64,000 nucleotides of DNA from Tachypleus tridentatus (GCF_004210375.1 NC_134834.1:142571009-142635008); one strand, 5' to 3'; positions 1 through 11,640 are shown, counted from the stretch's first letter. The notes: generated from the letters alone by a model not told the origin. Made by a program: numbers and translations.

Positions 1-582
1 GTAGTTTCGCTGAACGCACAGCTCTTTAATGCTTCTTGGAATAGCAAAGGAAATAATTAAAATAAGCTTTATATAGAAGCAGCCCTGAGCTGTGAAATCA
101 GAAAAACTAGTCTATTACAGCGGAAGTCGCGAATAAAAGAATCGATTAGGCATGGTATACCTCATATTATCTTTACTGAAATTCACGCTTTAAAGAGAAA
201 ATAAAATTGCAAATAAACTGATAACTAATTTGCTCACTGAATAATAATGGATAATTAATTGTTACAGTATGTCACATGTTATCCAAAAACCTAAAGTATT
301 TTTGGTTATTAGTGTTAAATAAAAGACTATTTATCAAACCAAACAATGGAATATTCCTATCTTTGTTCTAATACAATAACATACTTGTATGTGTTAACCT
401 ATGATAACTTAATATTATTATTATTTCGTCATTGATCTTTAAATTACATTTACATAATGGTTTACAGCTTTGGAGAATGAAATATAACTGGTCATTGGAT
501 AAGATGCCAGACTAGCACTTTGAATAAATCCTTTTGGTAAAAAAAAAGTTTAAAAAACGACTTTCACTCTCCAGATATATAT
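1..582. other. AT-rich sequence, nothing recognised
   Basis: No convincing ORF, RNA gene or known repeat was found by eye on either strand. Confidence 0.5.
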
Positions 583-745
583 TTAAAAACATTATTTTAA
601 CAAACGTTTCGCCTTTGCGACTTCCTCAGGGTTAACATACACAAATGTTTGATGTTACAATATAACACCTATTCTAATATTAAACAGTTGTGTACATTAA
701 ACCTGAGGAAAACTGCAGAGACAAAACATTGGTTAAAATATTAAA
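583..745. repeat. Inverted-repeat fragment with hammerhead-like motif in each arm
   Basis: Two arms of about 55 bp (roughly 588-642 and 690-745) are imperfect reverse complements. Read on the minus strand, the left arm has the core CTGAGGA, then one extra base, a short GTC/GGC stem, GAAA and CGTT. A 5-bp pairing TTAAC/GTTAA closes the outside. The right arm has a decayed version on the plus strand (CTGAGGA ... AAAAC). Type I hammerhead ribozymes are known at the ends of Penelope-like retroelements, so this is probably a solo terminal fragment. No reverse-transcriptase sequence lies nearby. Confidence 0.4.
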
Positions 746-767
746 AAAAGAATTACATTTGAAGTAT

Positions 768-913
768 TTAGTAGTGTAAAACTAGAGGAAAGGCGGCCAG
801 TCATTATCACCCACCGCCAACTTTTGGGCTACTCTTTTACCAACGAATAGTGGGATTGACCGTCAATTTATAATGTTCCCACGATTGAAAGGTTGTTTGG
901 TATGATAGGGATT
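768..913 (-). mobile_element. SINE family 1, partial (central body)
   Basis: The central domain of the abundant tRNA-derived SINE is present (ACTAGAGGAAAGGC ... GGGATTGACCGTCA). Both the (CAAA)n tail and the tRNA-like head are missing or decayed. In this element the tRNA head points to the right. Confidence 0.8.
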
Positions 914-1410
914 GTTGCAAATAATTTATCCTATGCTGTTACTTATACTGATATTCTGTAAAGTACTTTTGTTAAAAACTGGTCATACGTTATCAAATAA
1001 AATTTAAAATTGTTCCTAAATCATAAAATACAAGAAAGATTACTTGGGACTTGCAAATGTCTTTTCAAAGATGTTTTTGGTCATTGAAACTGTGAAAAAT
1101 GTATTACAGTCAAGTGAAAACATACTGCTGTTACTCAATTCCCTTTAAAACATTTAGTACTATTAGAGGTATGTAAAGACACTCCGTAAGGCATACTCTA
1201 TTACTTGTTCATTTATTATTATTTTGATTAGCAGTATTGGCGAAACCGTTAAATGTATCGAATGTCATTACTTTTAAATTTTATGTTTTATAAGTGTATT
1301 GTATTATAGAAAATTTTAACATAGTATATGTAATAAGAACTAATCTAAATCTCTTCAGCTGGCCGAATATCGAGAGATATTATTGTTTTTTTTTTGGGGG
1401 GTTGGGGTTT
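914..1410. other. AT-rich sequence, nothing recognised
   Basis: No supported gene or repeat seen. Confidence 0.5.
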
Positions 1411-1528
1411 CTTTGGAATTGACACAAAACTGCACAATGGGGTACCTGTTCTCTGCCAACCACTGGTATCAAAACCCGGTTTCTAGCGGTGTGAGTCCGC
1501 AGACATACTGCTGTACCACTAGGGGAGG
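1411..1528 (-). mobile_element. SINE family 3 copy
   Basis: A short tRNA-derived SINE of about 120 bp. On the minus strand it reads head (box-B-like GGGTTTTGATACC), then the GGCAGAGAACAG-type junction and the shared tail. Overlapping short ORFs on both strands are accidental translations of it. Confidence 0.75.
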
Positions 1529-2988
1529 GAGGAGCGATATTATTGAGATTATGGCCGAAAACACTGTTAACATTAACGATACCCAAATGATGAAACATAA
1601 AATAGAAAGTAACACAAGTGTATATAATTAGACATACTGAATGCCAAGTTAACTTTTAATTTTCTCTAAGTTAATACTAATTATTACTCATAAAATATTT
1701 GATTCAAATAAATTAATAAACTTCACATCTTCCTTTATGAGCTTTCTTATGATCCATTGTTCTATAAGGAATGAACTACTACGTTATTAAGAAAAATCTG
1801 ATTGAGTACTTTACCTTTCCAGCAATTTTGATCTTTTAAATCCTTTCTTAAGTTTATGGCAGTACGTCGCTGTTTGAATGTCCATCATGCGAAATGAAGA
1901 ATCAAGGAAAAGAGACTAGGAATACATCTCTAACAGGACACACCAAGTAAGAACTGTACTTCATGTAGCTGTAAGATTTATGGTATATATATAAACTCAC
2001 TAGGTAAGGGGTAACGCCCTCAGTTCTTTCTACACGTGGAGATCACGTTTTACAGATTAGAGTCTATTTATGAAGCTTTAGGTACACAGCAGAATTTTTA
2101 CCTCACACATTTATTAGCGTTACGAAATTAATTAATTATGTACGTACGTGTGTCTATTCAATTGGAAAAAAGGCATAATTAATTGGCCAATCAAGTCAAA
2201 TAAAGGAGGACTTGATTATTTTTTTCAATCGTCGTATCAATTCTCGATAGCACTGGATAATAAAAAAATTTTATGTGTCTCAAAATATGAAGCAAATTAG
2301 CAGAAAACCTTTTTTTTTCCCAGCCATATTTAAAATCCAACAGAAAAAAAAATCACCTCATTTTAAACAAAGTTATTAAGTTGGAAGAATAATCTTAAAA
2401 ATGATTGGAATCAGTCAACTTAACTGTAAGAGGAAATTTGGAAAATATTTAAGTTTATATCACTCAAGTTATCATTCCCAATAATGACTTCAAATGATAA
2501 CTAAACGGGCCAGCCAGAGTCAGCGTTACTGCAACAAGTACCTGCTTAAGAACTGTGTTTTTTATATAAATGAAGCTTGTAAACTCACGTTTTGTGTTAA
2601 TTTTGAATGAACAATGCAACATTATCACACAACATATAATAACTGTTTACCTTGCGTTGTTCAAGAAGTGATTATTCTGCAATGAATAAAAACTACCGCT
2701 AAGATTGTTTGTTAGCTTTATATTCTAATCAACAAAGATTTTAAGAACGAGATAAGCTGTTTTAAAGTTGTATTAAACGTTTGTAGCTTTTTTTAGGTCG
2801 CTGTGCTTTTCTTTTTTTATTAAGTTGCTTAATTGTCTTTAGAACGTCTGAACAGAAAATGTTTCTATTTAGAGAAGTCACAGGTGAGAAATAACCTACT
2901 AGGATATATCATAGCGTATACATATATCTATAAGATACATCACCTTTAAAAACTATGGTTGAAATTTAATATTCTGGCACCGTTACGA
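1529..2988. other. AT-rich sequence, nothing recognised
   Basis: About 1.4 kb with many homopolymer A/T runs and no supported ORF, RNA or repeat. Confidence 0.5.
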
Positions 2989-3120
2989 GCTCCCGTCAGT
3001 GACAAAACGGTATGTTCTGTGACTTACGACGCTAGAATCCGGGTTTCGATATACGTGGTGGGTAGAGCACAGATATTCCATTTTGTAGCTTTGTGCTTAA
3101 TTACAAACAAGCAAAACAAG
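2989..3120 (+). mobile_element. SINE family 3 copy
   Basis: A head with box-B-like GGGTTTCGATA, then GTGGGTAGAGCACAGATA and the tail GTAGCTTTGTGCTTAATTAC ending in CAAA-type repeats. Diverged but near full length. Confidence 0.75.
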
Positions 3121-3209
3121 AAACGTTTCGAGTAACATTCGTTTCCAAGTCAGAAGCAAGTCTGTCGGTTAATGACAACTACAGGAACGCTTTTTTAAAG
3201 GCCACACAT

Positions 3210-3243
3210 ATATAAACACATATATACATGTGTATATATATAT
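3210..3243. repeat. TA-rich simple repeat
   Basis: Alternating (TATA)n and (ATAC)n low-complexity sequence. No function inferred. Confidence 0.7.
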
Positions 3244-3383
3244 AAAACAAAATCAACTTCATTTGCCAGACATTTGTATATATTATGCAACCTCCATCCA
3301 AACTGAACGCAAAATAATAATAAAATCACTTAAAAGGCTTGCGTACTTGTAAAATGACGATTCAAATGTTTTTCGTCTATAGA

Positions 3384-3650
3384 TAGCCAGATATGACCAG
3401 GTGGTTACGACGCTTGACTCATAATCTCAGGGTCACGGGTTCGAATCTCCGTCACATCAAACATGGTCGCCCTTTCAGCCGAGGGGGCTGACGGTCAATA
3501 CCACTATTCGTTTGTAAAAGAGTAGCCCAAGAGTTAGTGGTGGATGGTGATGAATAGCAGCCTTTCCTCTAGTCTTACACTGCTAAATTAAGGACGGCGA
3601 CCGCAGATAGCCTTCGTGTAGTTTTGCGCAAAATTCAAAAACAAACAACC
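3384..3650 (+). mobile_element. SINE family 1, near full length
   Basis: tRNA-derived head with A box (TGACCAGGTGG), anticodon-loop region CTCATAA and B box (GGTTCGAATCTCC). The conserved central domain (CACTATTCGTTTGTAAAAGA ... TCTTACACTGCTAAATTA) and the tail ending AAAAACAAACAA follow. Confidence 0.9.
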
Positions 3651-4247
3651 TTTGTCTAGAGATTGGATGAGAGTAAGTAAATCCGACAAAGCGTTTTGTT
3701 TTTTAAACATGTAATTTAACAAATAGGGCTTTAAACCCATGTAAACATTCTCCTAAGGTATTTTAGCTGTAATTTTGTATAAACTTTAACTGTATGAAAC
3801 CGCACAAACATGTTATGAACGTATTTGTGTTTATGTACTTCTAGTAGAAGATGGTAAAGAAAAAGTTTTGTAGTAATCGAATATGTCACCCTCCAGAGGA
3901 CAAGATAATTAACAATCCAGAAACTGAAAAATAAAACGGTAAATATGGTATTCAACTTTATAAAGGTATTAGAAATGTTAAATACAATATGTTGACTGAT
4001 TACAGTGCATCCAACAACTAATGTTTTACAGCGTGACTTTATCGATCGGCTTTGTGCGGAATATTTGCGCCAATGCATCACGGAAAGATAGCTTTTTACT
4101 TTGTATCTATGGCAAAGCAGCTAAGATTACATACCGATGTCCATAATTTTGAACTTTTAAGCACATGGAAAGCAGACAATCAGCTCCCTTCATTCCCGTT
4201 AAGGGATTGACTGTCATTATTATGTTACGCCCATTGTTTAAAGTATT
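3651..4247. other. Sequence between two SINEs, nothing recognised
   Basis: A 116-residue antisense open frame exists here (3731-4081), but it has no recognisable domain and AT-driven composition. It is not called as a gene. Confidence 0.5.
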
Positions 4248-4523
4248 GTTTGTTTGTTTTGTTTTTAAGTTTCCCTCAAACCTACACGAGGGCTACCTGT
4301 ACTAGCCGTCCCTAAGTTACTAATGTAAGACTAGAGTGAAGACAGCAAGTCGTCATCACCAACCAGTAACTCTTGGGCTACTCTTTCACCAACGAATATT
4401 TACATTGACCGTGACATTATAATGCCCCGATGCTGAAGAGGCTAGCATGTTTGGTGTGACGAGGATTCGAACCCACGACCCTCTTATTACGAGACGAGCG
4501 CCCTAACCATCTGGTCATGCCGA
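4248..4523 (-). mobile_element. SINE family 1, near full length
   Basis: Tail, central domain and tRNA-like head with inverted B box (GGATTCGAACCC) are all recognisable. The copy is moderately diverged (for example CAAACCTACACGAGGGC instead of CAAAGCTAC). Confidence 0.88.
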
Positions 4524-4639
4524 ATAGTTTAAAGTAAGGAGAATACATTTGTATTTTCACATAATTTAGAACCCAACTTCTTAGTACAGAAATCTATAGC
4601 TCAACCCATTCCAACCCACGCTCTTGGTTTTTATTTAGT

Positions 4640-4733
4640 TTAACCCCCTCAGCTACAAATCTGAAGATTTATGAAGGTAAAAACCGGGGTCCAATAATGT
4701 GTAGCTTTGTGCTTAGCAGCAAACAAACGTATT
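4640..4733 (+). mobile_element. SINE family 3, decayed copy
   Basis: The tail GTGTAGCTTTGTGCTTAGCA followed by GCAAACAAAC is clear. The head is only faintly recognisable (CCCCCTCAGCTAC ... AAACCGGGGTC). Confidence 0.5.
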
Positions 4734-4778
4734 TTTAATTTCTATTGTTGCATATTAGTGTATAAAAGATATGTTAAT

Positions 4779-4907
4779 ACTAGAAATAAACGAAAGTTAG
4801 TTTCGGTTTGTATTTTATTGAACAATCTTGAAGAAGCTGCAAAGCGAAACTTTAAATTTACAGATAAATAAAAACATCATTTTGGTGTCATAAGGTCGTT
4901 TATTTCT
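4779..4907. repeat. Short inverted-repeat element with decayed hammerhead-like core
   Basis: The 16-bp termini TACTAGAAATAAACGA (4779-4794) and its exact reverse complement (4892-4907) enclose a segment near 4828-4856. That segment reads TTGAAGA, one extra base, GCT/AGC stem with GCAA loop, then GAAAC. This matches the layout at 583-745 and 39611-39652, with the first core C changed to T. It is probably another retroelement-end fragment. Confidence 0.35.
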
Positions 4908-5520
4908 AGTATATTTAACCTGTATTTTATATTTCTCATAAACCACATGTTGAGATTAACATAGACTTACAGTAAACAGAAAACCTTTAATCCATTTTTA
5001 ACACTTCTATACACAGTGAGTAAAATTACGAACAAAACAATTATCACATTTTATCCAACATAGAGATAATACCGAATCGTTTTAGTTTACATTTGTCTTC
5101 GCTATAAACTGCTTACGAACATATGCCAACCAAACTATCAAATGTTTACTGGACCGTTAACAAAACTTAATGTATTTAATTGACACATTATAAGACTCGA
5201 TATAAGCTGGTATTTCAGATGTTAAAAATATAATATTGAACATGCTCTCTCGCTGTCTGTTTATCTCATATCAATTCATTTACTTGTAGTGACAAAGTCA
5301 TTGTAGTCCACGCAAGCACACCAACCTGTTCGTTAACTGAAACACTACGGATTTATTTAACATCCTACTCTACATTAAGGGTAGCTGCACTTCCGCATAG
5401 TTCAGTTAATTAATTAAAGTAAGGTTTCACGCACTTTCGAGCGTGTCAATTACTAACTCACACATACTGACTTTCAGTGGAACGCAGCATATCTTCTTTG
5501 ATCGAAATCAATTCAAATTT
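4908..5520. other. AT-rich sequence, nothing recognised
   Basis: No supported feature seen. Confidence 0.5.
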
Positions 5521-6120
5521 TTATGTGATTATTCTGTAAACCGGAGAGAAGTGCGGACAAAAATATAGAAATTGAAAGAGCGATTAAAAAAGCGAAAAAA
5601 AAGGGGAAAGGAATAACGAAAATAACAACATTCGAAAACAAATATAGAAAGACAGATAATGAAATGGACAAAGTTGAAGTGATTAATTAACAGAAAAAAA
5701 TGTATAAGAAAAAGGAGAGATTGAAAGACAGAAAACAAACGAAAAAGTGAAAAATATATAAAAGCAAAGACAGCCATAATGATCGAAAAAGAATTTAAAG
5801 AAACAGATAGAGAGAAAGGGGGCCATTAAGGTATGAAAAATAATAATTGTAATGATATAAATAAGAAGGGTGTGTGTGTGTTTTCTTATAGCAACTACAT
5901 CGGGCTATCTGCTCAGCCCACCGTGGGGGAATCGAATCCCTAATTTTAGCGTTGTGAATCCGTAGACTTACCGCTGTACAAGCGGGGGGGGGGGGGAATA
6001 AGAAGAGAAACACGAAGAGTAGAAAATAAAGGAACAACTAACAGTTAGACTGAGAGACAGACTAACAGAAAACATTATATAGAAAGTTACAGGAACAGAA
6101 GAACAGAAATATGTCAAAAA
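5521..6120. repeat. Purine-rich low-complexity tract split by a SINE
   Basis: The plus strand is strongly A/G-biased (GAAAGACAG, AGAAAAAGGAGAGA and similar words) on both sides of a family 2 SINE at 5871-5996. It looks like a decayed purine-rich tandem repeat. Antisense open frames here are consequences of the purine bias (few stops, residues Phe/Leu/Ser), not genes. Confidence 0.6.
5871..5996 (-). mobile_element. SINE family 2 copy
   Basis: A short tRNA-derived SINE. The tail side starts with (TG)n and TTTTCTTATAGCAA, then GGGCTATCTGCTCAGCCCAC, an inverted B box (GGAATCGAATCCC) and a head ending in CCGCTGTACAAGC plus a G run of about 14. Confidence 0.8.
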
Positions 6121-6202
6121 TACACCCTAAAATATTTATACATAGAATAGGCTTAGTACGAAACGTCATGGATAGATAATATCCTTCGAACCCATACAAA
6201 TG

Positions 6203-6692
6203 GTTACGTGTAATGAGGTTTCACAGAACCCTTACCCACAGCCACATGTAATGAAGCTTCACAGAACTCTTACAAACAGTCACAAGTAATAACTGTTTGT
6301 TTGTTTTGGAATTTCGCACAAAGCTACTCGAGGGCTATCTGTGCTAGCCGTCCCTAATTTAGCAGTGTAAGACTACAGGGAAGGCAGCTAGTCATCACCA
6401 CCCACCGCCAACTCTTGGGCTACTCTTTTACCAACGAATAGTGGGATTGACCGTCACATTATACACCCCCACGGCTGGGAGGGCGAGCATGTTTAGCGCG
6501 ACGCGAGCGCGAACCCGCGACCCTCGGATTACGAGTCGCACGCCTTACGCGCTCGGCCATGCCAGGTCCACAAGTAATAAAGTCTTAGAAACAACCACAA
6601 GTAATAAAGTTTTACAAAACTCTTACAAACAGCCACAAGTAACAAAGCTTCACAGAATTCTTACGAACAGCCACAAGTGATAAGACTTCACA
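6203..6692. repeat. About 39-bp tandem repeat (decayed minisatellite)
   Basis: The unit CACAAGTAATAAAGCTTCAC plus AGAACTCTTACAAACAGC recurs with a period of 38-39 bp. Anchors are near 6203, 6242, 6281, 6569, 6596, 6634 and 6672. A family 1 SINE has inserted inside the array. Confidence 0.75.
6293..6568 (-). mobile_element. SINE family 1, CpG-rich subfamily, with target duplication
   Basis: Full length with little decay. The head carries CpG-rich variants (AGCGCGACGCGAGCGCGAAC; TTACGCGCTCGGCCATGCC) shared with copies at 24959, 25433 and 51501. It is flanked by CACAAGTAATAA at 6281-6292 and 6569-6580. These could be a target site duplication, although the host array itself repeats that word. 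An overlapping 79-residue plus-strand open frame is an accident. Confidence 0.92.
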
Positions 6693-7645
6693 TTTTAAAA
6701 TTATTGAACCTCGTTCAGGAACTCAACTGTTACCTTTAAGTTGGTATTTTCTGTCAATAGTAGAGATACCAAGGTTGTCTACCGCCATCCCTCATTTTGA
6801 ACTACTGAGCAGAAGGAATGTAGACAGTCAGAAAAACGTACACATAGCTTAAAATGCAAATATATGTATATATATAGTGTGTGTGTGTGGAATTGCACTG
6901 GTTCAAACCCAGCTCGTAAGCTTCGAAATACAGAGTTCTAACCAGAGACAACCAGCGCCTCTTTAACTGTTGGTGTGGAAAACACTATTCTAAAGTTTTA
7001 AAAATATCAAAACTTGTTCTTTCATTTGTAGGTGTGTAAAGCATTTGCTGCTTAGAACAAAAACTACTTACGTCTAACGACATAATGAATACACCTTACC
7101 AAGCAACATATTAAGATTAAACTAATACGTAAAAGGAATGGCTGAAGATATAAAAAGAAAGGTATCAGTGTGAAGCGTTGAGAAGAAGCTATAACTATAT
7201 AAGTGTCTCTTGCTGTAGGAAGATATGCTTTTTATAATACCATTGTTACAGATATTCATCTGATATTATGTAATACTAAGTTCATCGTCCAGAAACTTGT
7301 TACTTAGACTAAAGAAACTTTATTTAACTCACGTGCTACTTAGATTGAAGAAAAGATTATTCGAGGCGATAGGACATACTGAAGCTTTATGTGTGTTTTA
7401 TCGCTTTCAGTAAATATTAAGAATTGACATAAATCTCGAAATGTTAAAAAAATATTGCTTTATCAATATTAGAAAAAATATGTTAATGATTAACTGATAC
7501 AAATACGGGAATTACAAACAATGAGCAACTGTAATAAAATAATCAACTTATCATTAGTACAATATATCATTGCAGAAGAAACGAATGAAAAGCCAGTAAG
7601 TTGCACAATGTTCTAATATTTTATTTTTAATTTAAACGGAACCGT
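6693..7645. other. AT-rich sequence, nothing recognised
   Basis: Contains a short (TG)n at about 6878-6888 and a box-B-like word (GGTTCAAACCC) near 6900 that could be a SINE scrap. No gene supported. Confidence 0.5.
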
Positions 7646-7854
7646 TGCTACAGGATTGAGTTATCACGTAGTGGAAGGTTCGATCCTTACTGTGGTAACA
7701 GAAGCTACGGGGTCCAGATATCACGTACTAGGAGGATAATTAATTACTGCAGTAGCAAAGGTTACAAGATCAAGTTATCACGATTTTGAAAGAATCATTC
7801 GTTACTATGGTAGCAGTTGCTACGTGATCGAGTTATCACGTGCCTACTACCATT
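7646..7854. repeat. 57-58-bp tandem repeat, about 3.6 copies
   Basis: Units begin at 7646, 7704, 7761 and 7819 with GCTAC/GTTAC followed by GATCGAGTTATCACG-like sequence. Units are diverged from one another, so the array is old. Confidence 0.8.
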
Positions 7855-8247
7855 GAAAGCGTACCTCGGATTTACAATTAAATACAAATAAAAATGTTAC
7901 AATTTACGTTCCTTAAAAATTTATGTAGCATACAATTTGGGCAAATACTACATAAATACAAATGAAAATATTACCACGGTCAATCATTTAATCTTACACA
8001 AATACCAGTTTACATACATATTATAGCCAAGTATGACAGCTATAGTGTCCCTGCGTGATATAAGTTTCTCAAGTCAGCAAGGTCGTTTACATGGAAAATA
8101 TAATTAAGTTTATAAAATTTATTTCAGCCCTCGTATTGCTGCGTGCTATAAACCATACATTCCTATGAAGCTTGCAAATATTTGAATTACATATTTTTCT
8201 GGCTGAGTTCACCTGTTCACTTATCATGCGTATTTACTGTTTATATG
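7855..8247. other. AT-rich sequence, nothing recognised
   Basis: No supported feature seen. Confidence 0.5.
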
Positions 8248-8531
8248 TTTGGTTGTTTGTCTGTTTTTTGAATTTCACGCAAAGCTACAAGAGGGCTATC
8301 TGCGCTAGCAGTTTCTAATTTAACAGTGTAAGACTAGAGAAAAGGCAGCTAGTCATCACCACCCACTGCCAACTCTTGGGCTACTCTTTCACCAACGAAT
8401 AGTGGAATTGACAGTAACGTTATAACGCCCCTACGGCTGAACAGGCTAACATGTTTGGTGTGACGGAAATTCGAACCCGCGACCCTGAGTTTACGAGTCG
8501 GGTGCCTTAACCACCTGGCCATACCCGGGCC
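8248..8531 (-). mobile_element. SINE family 1, full length
   Basis: Tail, central domain, inverted B box (ATTCGAACCCGCG) and head ending GGCCATACCCGGGCC are all present. Confidence 0.9.
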
Positions 8532-8800
8532 CCATACGTAATAAAGTAATCTCTCTTTCTATTCTTCAACTCTAATGTCATAATATTTTTCAATGTGACA
8601 CATTGGTATCAACACTGAAAACTGACCTGTGTACTGGAAACTCCTGTGTATCATGCAACTAATAATAATATTTCTTACCCGTGAAAGTCGAATAAACCTG
8701 AGGAAAACATATAGCAAACAGGTGATTAAAGATAGAATTCACAGAGAGGTTAAGACTGCGCATGGTACTGACAAAGATATTTAAAGAATAATATACTACA

Positions 8801-9823
8801 CATATAGAAAACAAGTAAAAAGAATAACGTAGAACGGAAGGCCTGTTGGACATGCATATAGAAAACAAGTAACAAGAATAACGTAGAACGGAAGGCCTGT
8901 TGGACATGCATATAGAAAACAAGTAACAAGAATAACGTAGAACGGAAGGCCTATTGGACACACATACAGAAAACAAGTAACAAGAATAACGTAGAACAGA
9001 AGGCCTGTTGGACATGCACATAGAAAACAAGTAACAAGTATAACGTAGAACGGAAGGCCTGTTGGACATGCATATAGAAAACAAGTAACAAGAATAACGT
9101 AGAACGGAAGGCCTGTTGGACATGCATATAGAAAACAAGTAACAAGAATAACGTAGAACGGAAGGCCTATTGGACACACATACAGAAAACAAGTAACAAG
9201 AATAACGTAGAACAGAAGGCCTGTTGGACATGCACATAGAAAACAAGTAACAAGTATAACGTAGAACGGAAGGCCTGTTGGACATGCATATAGAAAACAA
9301 GTAACAAGAATAACGTAGAACGGAAGGCCTGTTGGACATGCATATAGAAAACAAGTAACAAGAATAACGTAGAACGGAAGGCCTGTTGGACATGCATATA
9401 GAAAACAAGTAACAAGAATAACGTAGAACAGAAGGCCTGTTGGACATGCATATAGAAAACAAGTAACAAGAATAACGTAAAACGGAAGGCCTGTTGGACA
9501 TGCATATAGAAAACAAGTAACAAGAATAACGTAGAACGGAAGGTTTATTGGACACACATACAGAAAACAAGTAACAAGAATAACGTAGAACGGAAGGCCT
9601 GTTGGACATGCATATAGAAAACAAGTAACAAGAATAACGTAGAATGGAAGGCCTGTTGGACATGCATATAGAAAACAAGTAACAAGAATAACGTAGAACG
9701 GAAGGCCTATTGGACACACATACAGAAAACAAGTAACAAGAATAACATTGAACAGAAGGCCTGTTGGACATGCATATAGAAAACAATAACAAGAATAACA
9801 TTGAATAGAAGGGCTTTTGGACA
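8801..9823. repeat. 54-bp minisatellite, about 19 units, with four-unit higher-order pattern
   Basis: The unit is GAAAACAAGTAACAAGAATA, ACGTAGAACGGAAGGCCTGT, TGGACATGCATATA (54 bp). Most units differ by only a few bases. Three linker variants (ATGCATATAG, ACACATACAG, ATGCACATAG) occur in the order A-A-B-C twice near 8850-9290, giving a 216-bp higher-order period. Because 54 is divisible by three and the unit lacks stops, the minus strand is open in two frames for about 380 and 413 codons, encoding 18-residue Cys-rich hydrophobic repeats. No evidence supports expression, so it is annotated as satellite DNA. Confidence 0.95.
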
Positions 9824-10299
9824 GTGACTCGTGGGAGATATAAAAAAACGCTAATTTTCCCCTCTTTTGATATTTGAATCTGCGATGCAAAAAATAATAG
9901 GAGTGTGAAAAAAACGCATTTACAGTTAACGTAATTTTTATTACAAATTTCAGGTCTATTGGTTTCTCATGTGTCGTCAGATTTCTGCGTTTGAAACGTA
10001 GCATAGTATGACTTAGAGGATGGTCTATATATAACAAATAATAAATAGTATAACGTAGAACCTACAAAACTACATGATATTGTAAAAACAACATACTGTG
10101 TATATAACGTAGGAAGGCAGCGTATGGCCAAAAGGTTTAACGCACGTATAACACGTAATGAATAACACAACATATAACCTGAAGAGCTACATAATATAAA
10201 AAAAAAAAAAGCTTAGCTACTTTACTATATTGTGGGAATTATTATTATTGTAGATTGCGTTTTAAATTTAGACGATTGTATTACTGTTTGGTGAGGAAG
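9824..10299. other. AT-rich sequence, nothing recognised
   Basis: No supported feature. The word TATAACGTAG recurs near 10050-10110 and resembles minisatellite words, which may be ancient array remnants. Confidence 0.4.
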
Positions 10300-11335
10300 A
10301 GATTTAATGTCACGTGATAACATGTGACTTTTTTTTTTTTCTGGAATTTTCCCCCAGAGTTCTAGAACAATTTGAACCGTAGGAAACATGAGCTAGATTA
10401 AAGTAAACGACTGATTACTGAGTTAGCATGTTTTTTTATCAGTTTCTTTGTAACTGTCAGCTAGTGAGAAAGAAAGTTACTTATTCTGGTTTCGTAAATT
10501 TAAAGTTGTTGTTTTTTTTACGAAAAAATGCAAGAGATACAAGAATATGTCGCACAAATAAAATAATTTAAGATAAGATTATGACGGTCGGTGAACATTA
10601 GCTACAAAAAAGTTTGAGCCTTTTACGGTTTGAGGTTAAATAAATAAAACGTTTCTGTCATCATTATGTAAGCCGGACTTTGTATTATTTAGTTAACGAT
10701 TAATGAAAGAAAACAACTCTCGAACAATAGAATCATTTTCTGTGGGGCAAACGGTTTGTGATTGATTTTGTGTGTGACTGTATGTGAGTTATATAACGCG
10801 TTTAATGATGCAACGTATAATCTGCATAGAATAATCTATAATAACACTCTTGTTATATGCATAATTTTACAAATAACATTGCATATCATCTACCTTACAT
10901 TGTACCTAGCACAACATATTGTTGTGTGTTGTGTTATTGGTTTTCTTTAATTTAAATGTTTGCGCTATTGTTTCACTAGAGGGAGTTTTCACGTTACTTG
11001 ATAAGATTGGCTTAATAAATAGAAACTTTTTGAAAGTTTGGGAAATTATATAAAAATTACGAAAAAACGTAAGTTACACAACAGTTTATGATTGCTTAAT
11101 TACTGAGTTAGCGAATTTGTTAGCATTCTTGTGAATTGTTTTACATTGAAATAAACAATCATAAGATAGCGTGACTTAAATATACCAGAGACGTTAGCAA
11201 TTAAGTGAAATTTAATTCTGACTATTGTAAACTTATATCTATAAACGAAAATTAATTAAAGTTACTTGTAAAACTTGTATTCAAAGAAATAAAACACTTT
11301 CGTTATCATTATGTGGACTGAACTTTACACTCCCT
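10300..11335. repeat. Diverged direct duplication, spacing about 650-680 bp
   Basis: Collinear words recur at matching order. ATTACTGAGTTAGC occurs near 10415 and 11099. AAATAAAACGTTTCTGTCAT plus CATTATGTAAGCCGGACTTT (near 10639-10680) matches AAATAAAACACTTTCGTTAT plus CATTATGTGGACTGAACTTT (near 11288-11327). This is an old tandem duplication of noncoding sequence. Confidence 0.6.
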
Positions 11336-11640
11336 CTTTTTTTTTACTAAATAATTCAGCAGAACTTGAAAACAATAGACGAATGTAACAACACGGGTTT
11401 CAGAAATGTTTCTGTTTTGGTAACGTAGTACAAAATCAAATCTGGCCATTAACATGATGATATGTACTCTAAATAAAACTGGAATTTAGGAAAAATTATA
11501 AAAATGTTTGAAGAAAAACAAGTAAAATGAGAATAAAAATTTAAAAATATCAAGAAGAAAGGAACAAAATATAAAAATAAAGTAAAAAAATAAAATTAAT
11601 AATTTAAAAAAGAAAGAAAAGAAGTTAAGAGAGAAATTAC
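11336..11640. repeat. A-rich low-complexity tract
   Basis: The segment 11480-11640 consists mainly of A with scattered G and T (AAAGAAAGAAAAGAAG and similar). No gene. Confidence 0.6.

Noticed and set aside
3420-3460. Possible functional tRNA gene (A box, anticodon loop, B box)
   Set aside because: It is the head of SINE family 1. The same head occurs in many copies with mispaired stems and a SINE body attached.
3731-4081. 116-codon minus-strand ORF
   Set aside because: No motif; AT-driven residue content; lies between two SINEs without gene context.
6441-6680. 79-codon plus-strand ORF
   Set aside because: Translation of a SINE copy running into the 39-bp tandem repeat. The same peptide start appears at 25591 over another SINE copy.
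8659-10037. Long antisense ORFs of 380 and 413 codons
   Set aside because: They are produced by a 54-bp tandem repeat without stops in two frames. The different frames cannot both be selected, and no start context or domain supports a protein.
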